Shown here: piece after piece, positions 16,239 through 25,770 of the stretch
Numbering within the stretch: position 1 is the first letter of the stretch
Layout of the letters: each line of letters opens with the position of its first letter
Source of the DNA: an uncultured Chlorobiota bacterium
GTDB lineage: Bacteria > Bacteroidota > Bacteroidia > Bacteroidales > JAADGE01
Reading direction: 5' to 3'
NCBI GenBank assembly: GCA_947311255.1
Contig: CAMZKL010000003.1
Span: 59,829 to 123,828, forward strand
Length of the DNA stretch: 64,000 nucleotides
The notes under the pieces: model-generated
Told to the model about the DNA's origin: nothing
Databases searched by the model: none
The model's input: only the letters and a program-made list of their open reading frames with translations
Translations under genes and position numbers: made by a program

Positions 16239-18548
16239 TTAAAATTTTTTTTTAAGATTATCAAGTTCAGTTTTCATTTTTGTAATGTCATGGGCAAAGA
16301 ATAGGATTTTTGTAATTTTTTCGTCTTTATCAAAATATGGAGTATAAGTTGCAGAAAGCCATTTTTCTTCTCCGTTTTTTGTAAATCTTTTTATTTGTCT
16401 TTTGATAGATTGCCCTTTTGCAACTTGCTTAATGATAGTTGATAAGTCATCTTTTTGATCTTTGTCTCGAACCAAATCCATTACATTTATTCCTTTAATA
16501 TCTTCGGTAGTGTAACCCATTGTTTTTTCATAGGTTTCATTAGAGTTTAAAAGAATCCCTTCAAGAGTATATTCAACAGTCATAACAGTATTGTTTACAG
16601 CATTTACAAGGCTCTTAAATTCAACATTTTGCTGGATTGTTTCAGCTTGTATTTTTTGAAGTTCCTCTACTTTATTATTCAATTCAAGCTCTTTTTCTGC
16701 TAATTTTTGTGTTTGTTCTCCTGATATTTTAAGCAACTCAACAGTTTTTGAATTTATAATAGCTGCATCTATCCAAGAACCAACATTATCTCCAAGGCGT
16801 TCTATAAATTCAATAACGTATTCTTCTGGTTGTTTTAGGAATCCTAATTCAATAACAGAGTTAATTTTTCCTTGATAAAATATAGGAATAATACTAATAT
16901 TTGAAGGTTTTCCACTTCCCAAACCAGAAGAAATTTTTATATAATCATCTGGAACATCATTCAATAAAATTCTCTTTTTTTCAAGCAAACAAGCACCAAC
17001 AAGTCCTTCTCCTAATTTAAAAGTTTTTGTTGAATGCTTTCTTTTTTCATAGGCATAGCTGGCAGTTAAAGTAATAATCTTTGTTTTGTCATCATATAAA
17101 TATAGCCCTCCAAGTATTGCATCTGTATAATTTACAATTACTTTTAGTATGTTAAATGTAAGTTCATTAATATTATTTTCACTTTTTCTTTCAGCTTCTG
17201 AAACCTCAAATCTTCCTCTTCTCATCCAAAGTTGCTTAAAAGTTTCTTGATTGTATGAAACACTTTTTTCTTTAGCGGCTTTTAAGTTTTCTGCAATTTT
17301 ATTTATTGATGCTGAAAGCAAATCCTTTTCACTTTTTTGCTTAATTCTAATGTCATAATTTCCATTAACAATCTTTGAACTTATATCTGCTGCTTCGTTC
17401 AAATTATCGGAAATTTTATTAAAACTATTAATTATCTTTTCAAATTCATCATTCTTATTTTTAATTGGTATTTTTACAGATTCTCCTTTTTCAATTTTTT
17501 TAGATGCCAAAAGTAAATCGTCAAAAGCCTTAAAGGATTTGTTAATAAAAAAAACAACAATAAATAAGCCTAAAACCATTATTAAAGATGCAATTATTAT
17601 GGACATATAGATATTTGAAATTAATTCTTTAATTAAAACATTATATGGAATTGCAGTGAGAATAGACCAATTAAGATTAGTATTTTCAAGTTTTATTGTT
17701 TTTAAAGAGCCTACTTTATTATTTATAGTTAAAGTTCCGGATTTTGCTTTCTGAAATGCTTTTAATAAGTCCTTTTCTTGTATATGAATTTTTGAAATAT
17801 TTTTTCCGGACAACCAAGTTTTCTCAGAAGCAAAAATAATATCTTTATTTTCAGAAATAAGAATGAGTTTTGCATTTTTATTATATAAAGAAGCGGTATT
17901 AATTATTTTGGAGATTTTAGATATTGATAAATTTACTCCTGCAAAACCTATTATGTTTTTATTGAAAAACATAAGTTTTGTAATTGTTATAAACATTTCA
18001 TCTTTGTTAGAATGATTTATAAAAAAAGGAGCAGATAGATGAATATATTTATTTGATTTTTTTTCAATAAGTTTTTCAAAAGCGATTTCAAAATCCATAT
18101 AATTAAATTCTTCTGCAATATATGAATTCTTGAAATTTGTTAATAAAATTGTATTTTTCAGTTTATTTTTCTTATTGTTTTTGGCATTTTTGTTTTTAAA
18201 AACATTTAATGGTACAAAAAAAAAGTTTTTTACATCCTTATTGTTTTCCAAATATCTTTTTAGATATTCCAAATTATCATCGGCAATTTTAAATTGTCCG
18301 TCAATGCTTTCAACATTAATATTATTAACTGAATTATTAAAATTTTTTATACTGTTTTCGAGTTCATTTGTAATTTTGTCGGAATAGCTTTCATTAATTA
18401 TTTCTGCAATATTTGCTGATACTTTTTTAGAAGAGTTCAGTAATGATATTGCTGAATATATTGCAGCAGAAGATATTGACAGCAAGAAAATTGATATTAT
18501 AAATAAAAGCAGTTTCTTTTTTATAGATATGTTTTTGAATATTTCCAC
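16239..18548 (-). CDS. Membrane sensor with Cache-like, HAMP, GAF and PAS domains, no kinase domain
   Basis: The 769-residue protein starts with GTG. TM1 is at about 12-33. A periplasmic Cache-like sensor follows at about 40-300. TM2 is at about 308-333 (IYMSIIIASLIMVLGLFIVVFF), then come HAMP-like repeats (about 335-425), a GAF domain (about 455-600, with LGEGLVGACLLEKKRI), a coiled coil, and a PAS domain (about 650-760, with a PAC-like C-terminus HDITKMK). The protein ends there. There is no HisKA, HATPase, GGDEF, EAL or methyl-accepting signature. It is the last gene of a three-gene operon starting with a PAS histidine kinase, so it may feed its signal to that kinase. It is a paralogue of the gene upstream. 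Confidence 0.85.
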   Translation of the reverse strand: MEIFKNISIKKKLLLFIISIFLLSISSAAIYSAISLLNSSKKVSANIAEIINESYSDKITNELENSIKNFNNSVNNINVESIDGQFKIADDNLEYLKRYLENNKDVKNFFFVPLNVFKNKNAKNNKKNKLKNTILLTNFKNSYIAEEFNYMDFEIAFEKLIEKKSNKYIHLSAPFFINHSNKDEMFITITKLMFFNKNIIGFAGVNLSISKISKIINTASLYNKNAKLILISENKDIIFASEKTWLSGKNISKIHIQEKDLLKAFQKAKSGTLTINNKVGSLKTIKLENTNLNWSILTAIPYNVLIKELISNIYMSIIIASLIMVLGLFIVVFFINKSFKAFDDLLLASKKIEKGESVKIPIKNKNDEFEKIINSFNKISDNLNEAADISSKIVNGNYDIRIKQKSEKDLLSASINKIAENLKAAKEKSVSYNQETFKQLWMRRGRFEVSEAERKSENNINELTFNILKVIVNYTDAILGGLYLYDDKTKIITLTASYAYEKRKHSTKTFKLGEGLVGACLLEKKRILLNDVPDDYIKISSGLGSGKPSNISIIPIFYQGKINSVIELGFLKQPEEYVIEFIERLGDNVGSWIDAAIINSKTVELLKISGEQTQKLAEKELELNNKVEELQKIQAETIQQNVEFKSLVNAVNNTVMTVEYTLEGILLNSNETYEKTMGYTTEDIKGINVMDLVRDKDQKDDLSTIIKQVAKGQSIKRQIKRFTKNGEEKWLSATYTPYFDKDEKITKILFFAHDITKMKTELDNLKKKF

Positions 18549-18593
18549 TTAAATTTTGTATTTTTTTATGTTCTATTTTTTTATTAAGAAATA

Positions 18594-20822
18594 TTAGTCT
18601 GAAAGTGAGCCAATAGATAAAATTCTAAAAATTTTTCGTCTTGCATTTCTTATTGGCACATATTCTTGAGAAAATTTAACTTTTTTTCCGTTGAAAAAGA
18701 ATGTTTCTTTGGCAGATTTTGACCTGTTATTTGCAAGGTCTTCCCAAAACATTTTATATTTTTCTTCATAATTTTGAGTTTCAACAATTTCTTTATGGTG
18801 TGTTGAAATAATGTCTTTTTTATTTATGTTAAATAAATTTAAAACCCTACCACTTACATCTACTATTATACCATCTAAATCATATTCTATCATGTAAGTT
18901 ATTGATTTAACAGATTCTATTATTTCAATTAATTGTAATATTTCTTTGTCGAGATTTCTGTTTTGTCTTCTGTGAGTATTTATTTTTTCTTCGAGAGTTT
19001 TTCTTTGTTCTTCTATTTCCTTAGATTGTTTTCTTGTTTGAACCAAGAGTTCTTCTGTTTTTTCAGAATGTTTTAAATTAGAAATTGTAGATGCAATACT
19101 TTCACCAATTTCTTTTATGTAATTTATTTTAAATTCTTCAATCTCATTTATACTTGCAAGTTCTAATATTGCTTTTACTTCATTATTAAATATTAATGGA
19201 ACAATAAGCAACGATTTTGGTTCTTCCTCTCCAAAACCAGATTCAATCATTGTATATTTTTCTGGAATTTCTGTTAAATATATACTTTCTTTTTCAAGAA
19301 AAGCTCTGCCAACTAGACCTTCATTAAGAGATATTTTTTTATTTGAAATCCTATTTTTGCCATAGGCATAACTTGCAAGCATTTCTAATTCAGGGGTTTC
19401 GAGATTATCTTCGTTTAAAATAAAAATTCCCCCTTGTTGGATTCCAAGAAATCTTGTAATGCTCTTTAAAATATCAAATGATAGTTGCTCTAGGGTTGAT
19501 ACATGTTGTAATATGCCTGTTATTTCAGTTGTTCCTTTTGAGAGTTTTTCTTTAAGGGTGTTTTCTTCTGCCTGTATCTTTTTTTCTCTTTCCTGAGTTT
19601 CAATAACTTGCTGTATGTTTTTTAAAGATTCGTTTATTGAATCTTCTATGTTTTCAGAATTGATTTCTAAATTTGTATCTCCTTTTGAAAGTTTTTGTAG
19701 ATTATCGGAAATTGTTGAATGGTAATTTTTAAGTTCATGCAAGACTTTTCTTGAAGAGAGTTTTTCTTTAACTGAATTTTTGAAAAAAACTTTTCTTATT
19801 TTATATAAAAATTGTTGCTTAGATTTATTGTATGTTTTAAGTAAAAAAATAAAACTTATTATTAAAACAATATAAAACAATAAAAGAGATATTAATAATC
19901 GTTTTTTATAAATGTAATAATTTTTTAATACGTACTCATCATTATATATAAAGCCGGTATATAATTGCATTTCCGGGTAATAGGATGCATATATTTTATT
20001 CCCTTCGTATTTAAATTGAAATTTTTTTTCTTTAATAGAAAATATTTTATCTATAAATACATCTATATTATCAGAGTTAACAAGTTTTGAATTACCAACT
20101 AATATTTTGTCGGATGTACGTATTAAAAAGAAACCTATTTCTTTATTTTTATATATTTTTTGTAATGTTCCGGACATAAATTCAAAAATACTTAATTCTA
20201 GTATAGCTTCAATTTTTCCATCAATGTATATTGGAGAATAGAGGCTTAGCTGAGTATCTTGTTTTAATTTTTTTCTTGATATGTATTGTCTTCCGGTTTT
20301 TATTTCTTTAACTATTGGGTTAGAGTTTTTAATAAATACAGGTATTTCTTTTTTAGATATTCCAGGTATGCTTGTTGCTGTTCTTACATATCCGCTATCA
20401 GATTTTTGCCAAATACTTACATATGTATTTGTCATATATCTTATTCGATTTGGCAAATCATTATTTAAAAACAATGGTTTTTTATTAATTAATAGTTCAT
20501 TAATAAAAGTTTTTTGAATAAGTCCGTCTTTAATTGTTTCAACAAAAAAAGAATCGTTTTCGGTTTTTGTTATAATCTCAAAATTCTGTGTAATATCATT
20601 AAATATACGCTCGGAAGATTTTAACTTATTGATATTAAACGAGTTTAATGATGCTATGTATTTATTTAGCTTTTCAAGTTCAATCTTTTGTAATTTGTTA
20701 AAGGTTTTAATTTCTGTATTTTTATAATCTTTTAGTAACAAAAAAGTGGCAATAAGTAAAATAATTGCAAAAGCAAGAAAATATATAATACTTAAATTAT
20801 TTTGTTTTAAATTTTTAAACAT
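18594..20822 (-). CDS. Membrane sensor with extracytoplasmic, GAF and PAS-like domains, no kinase domain
   Basis: The 742-residue protein has TM1 at about 14-31 and an extracytoplasmic sensor region at about 35-300, followed by TM2 near 304-326. Long coiled coils surround a GAF domain (about 440-575, with LNEGLVGRAFLEKESI). A PAS-like domain ends the protein (about 640-742). The GAF domains of this and the next protein share the pattern EGLVG, LEK, P, Y, SG and G at matching spacing, so the two arose by duplication. As in its neighbour, no output enzyme domain is visible. It starts 2 bases after the histidine kinase gene ends, which implies tight co-transcription. Confidence 0.85.
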   Translation of the reverse strand: MFKNLKQNNLSIIYFLAFAIILLIATFLLLKDYKNTEIKTFNKLQKIELEKLNKYIASLNSFNINKLKSSERIFNDITQNFEIITKTENDSFFVETIKDGLIQKTFINELLINKKPLFLNNDLPNRIRYMTNTYVSIWQKSDSGYVRTATSIPGISKKEIPVFIKNSNPIVKEIKTGRQYISRKKLKQDTQLSLYSPIYIDGKIEAILELSIFEFMSGTLQKIYKNKEIGFFLIRTSDKILVGNSKLVNSDNIDVFIDKIFSIKEKKFQFKYEGNKIYASYYPEMQLYTGFIYNDEYVLKNYYIYKKRLLISLLLFYIVLIISFIFLLKTYNKSKQQFLYKIRKVFFKNSVKEKLSSRKVLHELKNYHSTISDNLQKLSKGDTNLEINSENIEDSINESLKNIQQVIETQEREKKIQAEENTLKEKLSKGTTEITGILQHVSTLEQLSFDILKSITRFLGIQQGGIFILNEDNLETPELEMLASYAYGKNRISNKKISLNEGLVGRAFLEKESIYLTEIPEKYTMIESGFGEEEPKSLLIVPLIFNNEVKAILELASINEIEEFKINYIKEIGESIASTISNLKHSEKTEELLVQTRKQSKEIEEQRKTLEEKINTHRRQNRNLDKEILQLIEIIESVKSITYMIEYDLDGIIVDVSGRVLNLFNINKKDIISTHHKEIVETQNYEEKYKMFWEDLANNRSKSAKETFFFNGKKVKFSQEYVPIRNARRKIFRILSIGSLSD

Positions 20823-20824
20823 TG

Positions 20825-22432
20825 TTAGTTTTTCTCAACAGGTAATAAAAATATAATAGTTGTTCCTTCTCCGACTTCACTTTCAATAATCATTTCTCCG
20901 TTATGTCTTTCAATAAATTCTTTTGTTAAAATTATTCCTAAACCTGTTCCTTTTTCCTTGTTTGTTCCATAAGTAGAAAAAAACTGTTTGGAATTCATCA
21001 TTTTATTTATGTTTTCGTCTGAAATTCCTATCCCATTGTCTTTAACCCATAATTTAACATATTCAATATTTGCTTTAAAATATTTCTCCATTCCAATTTC
21101 AACAAGACCATTTGTGTTTGTGTATTTAATAGCATTTGAAATAATGTTTCTGACAACAGTATGAATCATATGTTCATCAGCAAAAACATAGTACTCATTA
21201 GATATTTTATTAATAAGTTTTATGTTTTTAGATTCAAAATTGGGTTTAAAAAGTGTTAAAACATCTTCTATAATATCATTAAGAAGAATTTCTTCTCTAA
21301 TAAAAAATGTCTCACCACTTTCGTTTTTTGCCCAAAAAAGAAGGTTTACAAGTAAGTTATATGCTGAACCTGCAGAATCTCTAACAGTTCTAATTATTTC
21401 AAGTATTTCTTGTTTGTCAATATCATCAATATCGTCAATTATAATATCTAAAGCAGTAGTAATATTTCCAACAGGACCTCTTAAATCGTGTGCAATTATT
21501 GAAAACATAGTGTCTTTAATTGCACCAGAGACTTTCAGTTCGTCTGATTGTTTATTTATTTGCTCATTTTGAAGAGTAAGCCTATGCAGAGTATCTTCGA
21601 ATTTTCTATTTTGTTCTTGAATTTTTGTATGAGAAATTTTTTCTGATGTAATATCAACAGGTGTTAAAAGCATAACTTTTCTTCCGTCAACCCACTCTAT
21701 ATATCCGTATGAAATTTGGTACCACTTTTTATAATAATTATCATAAAAATCTAAGTTTTTAAATTTTCCAATGGGTAAATTATGCCTTTTCAATAATTCT
21801 TCACATTCTTTTGCACTACTTAGCAGAGTTTTATTGTCTGTTTTTTTATCATTTCCAAAAACTATTTTTGCTTTGTTGTTTAAAAATAAAACTTTTAATG
21901 TAATAGGTTCAATAACAAATATAATTGCATTAACATTATCGGTAACTCTTTGAAATGTATCGTAAGATTTATTAACGGCTCTTTCAGCTATTGAATGCTC
22001 TGTTATATCATTAACAATAGCAATACCTCCATTAATAATTTCTGAATTGTTTTTAAAAGTTGCCGGTTTTGTATGTATTGATACAAATAATTCTAAATCA
22101 GTGAAGTTAGTATGGTATCGTCCTTCATAAAAACCTTCATGTCCTTTTTTTGTTTGTTCAAACGATGGTAAAATTCTTTTATCGGTAACTTCTGAAATGC
22201 CAAAACCACAAATTTGGTTTTTATTTATATTAAATATTTTTAAGAATGTTTTATTAACATCAACAACATTTAGCTTATTATCAAAAAGAATGATTCCAAC
22301 AGGCACTTCATTATATACTTCCAAATATTTATTGCCGTATAAATTTTGTTTTTTTAGTACTTGTATATCATTAAGAAGTTTTTGGTTTTCTTCTTTCAAT
22401 TTTTTTATGGTATTGATATACTCTTGAGTCAT
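20825..22432 (-). CDS. Cytosolic PAS-PAS sensor histidine kinase
   Basis: The start chosen is ATG 22432 (535 residues); a TTG at 22450 would add six residues. A possible -7 box on the minus strand (TAATTTTG, 22452-22459) favours the ATG. An N-terminal coiled coil leads into PAS 1 (about 38-150) and PAS 2 (about 158-270). A HisKA domain with the phospho-acceptor in FSIIAHDLRGPVGNI (H315 by this start) follows. The HATPase domain carries NAIKYT, DNGIGI and GTGLGI. No membrane segment and no receiver domain are present. A response regulator is not in the window. It heads the operon with two membrane GAF-PAS sensors. Confidence 0.92.
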   Translation of the reverse strand: MTQEYINTIKKLKEENQKLLNDIQVLKKQNLYGNKYLEVYNEVPVGIILFDNKLNVVDVNKTFLKIFNINKNQICGFGISEVTDKRILPSFEQTKKGHEGFYEGRYHTNFTDLELFVSIHTKPATFKNNSEIINGGIAIVNDITEHSIAERAVNKSYDTFQRVTDNVNAIIFVIEPITLKVLFLNNKAKIVFGNDKKTDNKTLLSSAKECEELLKRHNLPIGKFKNLDFYDNYYKKWYQISYGYIEWVDGRKVMLLTPVDITSEKISHTKIQEQNRKFEDTLHRLTLQNEQINKQSDELKVSGAIKDTMFSIIAHDLRGPVGNITTALDIIIDDIDDIDKQEILEIIRTVRDSAGSAYNLLVNLLFWAKNESGETFFIREEILLNDIIEDVLTLFKPNFESKNIKLINKISNEYYVFADEHMIHTVVRNIISNAIKYTNTNGLVEIGMEKYFKANIEYVKLWVKDNGIGISDENINKMMNSKQFFSTYGTNKEKGTGLGIILTKEFIERHNGEMIIESEVGEGTTIIFLLPVEKN

Positions 22433-22559
22433 CTTAAAATGGATTTTCAAACAAAATTAACAGAAATATTTTAATTTTACATTTTAATAATAAATTAATC
22501 ATTTTTTTAACTGTACTTAGAAGTTATTTTAATATGATTTTTATAGAAACTACAAATCA

Positions 22560-23825
22560 ATGACTGTTACATTTTTACTTATAATATTTTTTTCTTTATT
22601 ATTTTCTGCATTTTTTTCAGGAATGGAAATTGCTTTTGTTTCAGCAAATCGGTTAAAAATTGAATTGGATAAGAAACAAAATTCTGCATCCTCAAAAATA
22701 ATAAGCCTTTTTATTGACAACCAAGGGCAATATATTTCTACAATGCTTGTGGGAAATAATATAGCATTGGTTATTTATGGGATTTTCTTTGCAAGCTTTG
22801 CAGAAAAATATATTAGAATGTTTATTCCTTCTAATGATTTTGTTATTTTATTGGTTCAAACTATTTTTTCAACACTTTTAATACTTGTAACTGCTGAATT
22901 TTTACCAAAAACTGTTTTCAGGCAAAATGCAAATGTTCTTCTTAAAAAACTTGCGTTTCCTGTAATGATTTTTTACGTGCTTTTTTATCCAATTGCAAAA
23001 ATTAGTGTAAATATTTCAAATTCTTTTATAAGGGTTATTAGCAAGAATAAAAAAAGTGGTGCTAAAAGAGAAATTATTCTAAAAAAGATTGATTTAGATA
23101 ATTTTCTTGCAGATAATGAGGACAGTACTGATAACGAAGAAGAAACTGTTGGGGAGATAAAAATTTTTAAAAAAGCTCTTGATTTTTCAGATATAAAAAT
23201 AAGAGAATGTATTGTTCCTCGAAATGAAATTATTGCAGAAAATATAAATACAAAAATTTCTGATTTGAAAAACAAATTTATTGAAACCGGGTTTTCAAAA
23301 ATATTTATTTATAAAGAAAACATTGATAATATTATTGGTTACGTTCACACACTTGCTATTTTTAAACAATCAAAAACCATAAAAGCTGCTATGACAGAGC
23401 TTACTGTTGTGCCAGAAACAATGCTTGCAAATAAGCTGTTAAATAAATTATTAAAAGAAAGAAAAAGTGTAGCATTGGTTGTGGATGAATTTGGAGGAAC
23501 TTCCGGCATTGTTACTCTTGAAGATATTATTGAGGAAATATTTGGTGAAATTGAAGACGAACATGATGCAAGTGTTTTTACAGAAACACAAATTAATGAT
23601 TCTGAGTTTATTTTTTCGGCAAGAATAGAAATTGATTATTTAAATGATAAATACAAATTTGAGCTACCTGTTTCTGAAGAATATGAAACTCTTGCAGGTT
23701 TTATTTTCTTTTTGCACGAACAAATGCCTGAAAAAAATGAGATTGTTGAAACAGACAAATTTACATTTGAAATTTTAGAAGTTGATAAACCTAAGATTGA
23801 AAAAGTTAGACTTATTATAAAATAA
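22560..23825 (+). CDS. CNNM/CorC-family membrane protein with CBS pair
   Basis: The 421-residue protein starts with a DUF21/CNNM membrane domain (about 1-185, with FSAFFSGMEIAFVSANRLK and membrane helices). A CBS-domain pair follows (about 210-330, with VVDEFGGTSGIVTLEDIIEE). A C-terminal CorC_HlyC domain covers about 345-421. The family is linked to magnesium and cobalt efflux or homeostasis, and older annotations call it hemolysin C-like. An acidic stretch (DNEDSTDNEEE) joins the membrane and CBS parts. It stands alone, divergent from the histidine kinase gene. Confidence 0.9.
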   Translation: MTVTFLLIIFFSLLFSAFFSGMEIAFVSANRLKIELDKKQNSASSKIISLFIDNQGQYISTMLVGNNIALVIYGIFFASFAEKYIRMFIPSNDFVILLVQTIFSTLLILVTAEFLPKTVFRQNANVLLKKLAFPVMIFYVLFYPIAKISVNISNSFIRVISKNKKSGAKREIILKKIDLDNFLADNEDSTDNEEETVGEIKIFKKALDFSDIKIRECIVPRNEIIAENINTKISDLKNKFIETGFSKIFIYKENIDNIIGYVHTLAIFKQSKTIKAAMTELTVVPETMLANKLLNKLLKERKSVALVVDEFGGTSGIVTLEDIIEEIFGEIEDEHDASVFTETQINDSEFIFSARIEIDYLNDKYKFELPVSEEYETLAGFIFFLHEQMPEKNEIVETDKFTFEILEVDKPKIEKVRLIIK

Positions 23826-23826
23826 A

Positions 23827-23854
23827 AACAGCCTCACTTGGAAGTGAAGCTGTT
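23827..23854. terminator. Hairpin between convergent CorC-like and 5'-nucleotidase genes
   Basis: AACAGC plus TCACTT (23827-23839) pairs with AAGTGA plus GCTGTT (23842-23854), with one bulged pair and a two-base loop, right after the stop codon. Its position between two converging genes suggests bidirectional termination. Confidence 0.6.
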
Positions 23855-23866
23855 GTATAAATATGT

Positions 23867-25654
23867 TTATTCCTCAATCAAACTCTCATCTCCCTGCTTA
23901 TACTTTTCTGGGATTATTGGAAATCCATTATCTTTATTCTTAAAACTTTCCATAAATTCAATTAATGCAATCCATTCTTTTGCTTCTTGAACTCCTTTTT
24001 TGTTTGGATTTATATCAATTAATTGATTTCTCATTTCAGTTATTGGGTTTCCGTCTTTATCTTTTGGGATAACACTAACTAGCCCATGACTCATTTTTTT
24101 TATTTCGCCAAAAAAACTTAATAAATATGTATTTGCTGCTATACTGTATAATTTTTTATTCTTTTTTGAAATATCAATTTCTTTTCCGTCAATTTCAACT
24201 TTTTGAACCTTTCTGAGCATCATTTTTGCAGGATTTGTATAGATTTTCAGTCCTGATGTGTACAAATATCCGTCTCCGCCTTTTGCTCTTGACATAACTA
24301 ATATTTCCATAAGTTTTTTCACTTCCCTGCCTGTTAGGTAAATCATTGCTAATGGATAGCCGGGAACATTATCGTATCCTTTTCCAAGAGACATAACACG
24401 AAAAACATCTGGAACTGTAATTATTCCGTTTTCGCCTTTTACCAAATCTTCTCTTATTGTTCCAGAAGCTACCATACTAAAGTCTGCGATAATTCCAACT
24501 TTCTTTAAATAATATTTACTTGCATCAGCAACAAAAGGTCCTAAATTGCTACTTTTTAAATCTGAGTAATTTTCCTTTAAGTCAAAATTTATTTGTGCAA
24601 CTTTAGTTTCGTATGTTAGTCCGGTTTCTTTTAAAAAAATATTATTTATTAATTCCTTTTGCTCTTGAATTTTTCCATATACTAATTGATTTCCTAATAT
24701 TTTATCATCAACAGGAATAAGCTGAAAATTGAACTCTGTTATTTTACCGTCTTTAATATTCAATTTAATTTCTCCAAGATTTTTAATATAGCTACCTGTT
24801 TGAACAATATAAGTGTTATTTACTTTAATAGGTTTTTGTGTTACAGAATGTGTATGTCCACTAATAATTATATCAATTCCGTTTACTTTTTTAGCAAGTT
24901 CAATATCTTCTCCTGTATATTTACCATCTGTTTTTTTGTGGTCTATTCCACTGTGAGACAGACAAATAATTAAATCAGGTTTATGTTTAGTTTTAATTTG
25001 CTCCACCGTTTTTAATGCAGTTTCAATTGGATTTTCAAAAGAAACAGGTTTGCTTGCAGGAGCAACATCGGCAGCATTTATTCCTACAAGTCCAAAAATT
25101 GCTATTTTCAATCCATTTTTTTCAATTATTGTAAATTCTTTTATTTCATTATCAGAGTATAATTTCTCCAATTTATTATCTGCATCTGATTTGGCATCAA
25201 AAATAATATTTGAACATACGATATCGGGAAAACCTCCTTTTTCATTAGCCTTATTTATAATATTTGCTAAAGCATTTGGACCAAAGTCGAACTCGTGATT
25301 TCCAATTGTTATAACATCATAGCCAATATTTTTCATTAAGTTTAACTGAAAACCAGTTTCTTCTTCGGCAGCATGAAACAAACTTCCCATAAGAAAATCT
25401 CCTGCATCCAATATAAGAGTTGCATCTTTATTTTTTGTTTTAGAATTAGCAAAAAGAGCTGCAAGTCTTGAAAAGCCTCCCAATGTTTTATCATTACCGG
25501 TAATTAAAGGGCTATATTCGCTCTCCGGCCCGTAGCCTGTTAATTTTGAGTGCATATCGTTTGTATGCAAAATCGTAAGTTCTTGCGAAAATACGTTTAA
25601 AGCCAGTAAGAAAAATATTACTGTCGTGGAAAATTTTGTTTTTACATTTTTCAT
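23867..25654 (-). CDS. Exported 5'-nucleotidase / UshA-like metallophosphoesterase
   Basis: The 595-residue protein has a signal peptide (about 1-24, ending in FSQE). The metallophosphatase domain shows LTILHTNDMHSKL, LDAGDFLMGSLFH, TIGNHEFDFGPNALA, CLSHSGIDHKKT and IDIIISGHTHS, which together supply the two-metal ligands. The C-terminal 5'-nucleotidase domain (about 365-570) contains PLAMIYLTGREVKKLMEIL and KGGDGYLYTSGLKIY. The enzyme should act in the periplasm or at the surface on nucleotides or related phosphoesters, salvaging nucleosides and phosphate. It is monocistronic. Confidence 0.92.
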   Translation of the reverse strand: MKNVKTKFSTTVIFFLLALNVFSQELTILHTNDMHSKLTGYGPESEYSPLITGNDKTLGGFSRLAALFANSKTKNKDATLILDAGDFLMGSLFHAAEEETGFQLNLMKNIGYDVITIGNHEFDFGPNALANIINKANEKGGFPDIVCSNIIFDAKSDADNKLEKLYSDNEIKEFTIIEKNGLKIAIFGLVGINAADVAPASKPVSFENPIETALKTVEQIKTKHKPDLIICLSHSGIDHKKTDGKYTGEDIELAKKVNGIDIIISGHTHSVTQKPIKVNNTYIVQTGSYIKNLGEIKLNIKDGKITEFNFQLIPVDDKILGNQLVYGKIQEQKELINNIFLKETGLTYETKVAQINFDLKENYSDLKSSNLGPFVADASKYYLKKVGIIADFSMVASGTIREDLVKGENGIITVPDVFRVMSLGKGYDNVPGYPLAMIYLTGREVKKLMEILVMSRAKGGDGYLYTSGLKIYTNPAKMMLRKVQKVEIDGKEIDISKKNKKLYSIAANTYLLSFFGEIKKMSHGLVSVIPKDKDGNPITEMRNQLIDINPNKKGVQEAKEWIALIEFMESFKNKDNGFPIIPEKYKQGDESLIEE

Positions 25655-25770
25655 ACTAAAAAAGGGTTTGTTCTATTAATTTTTAAGTTATTTTTCAAAA
25701 TTAATAATTATTAACAATGATTTTAAATAATTTTGCAATATTTTTACGTTATAAGCAAAAAACTTCATAA

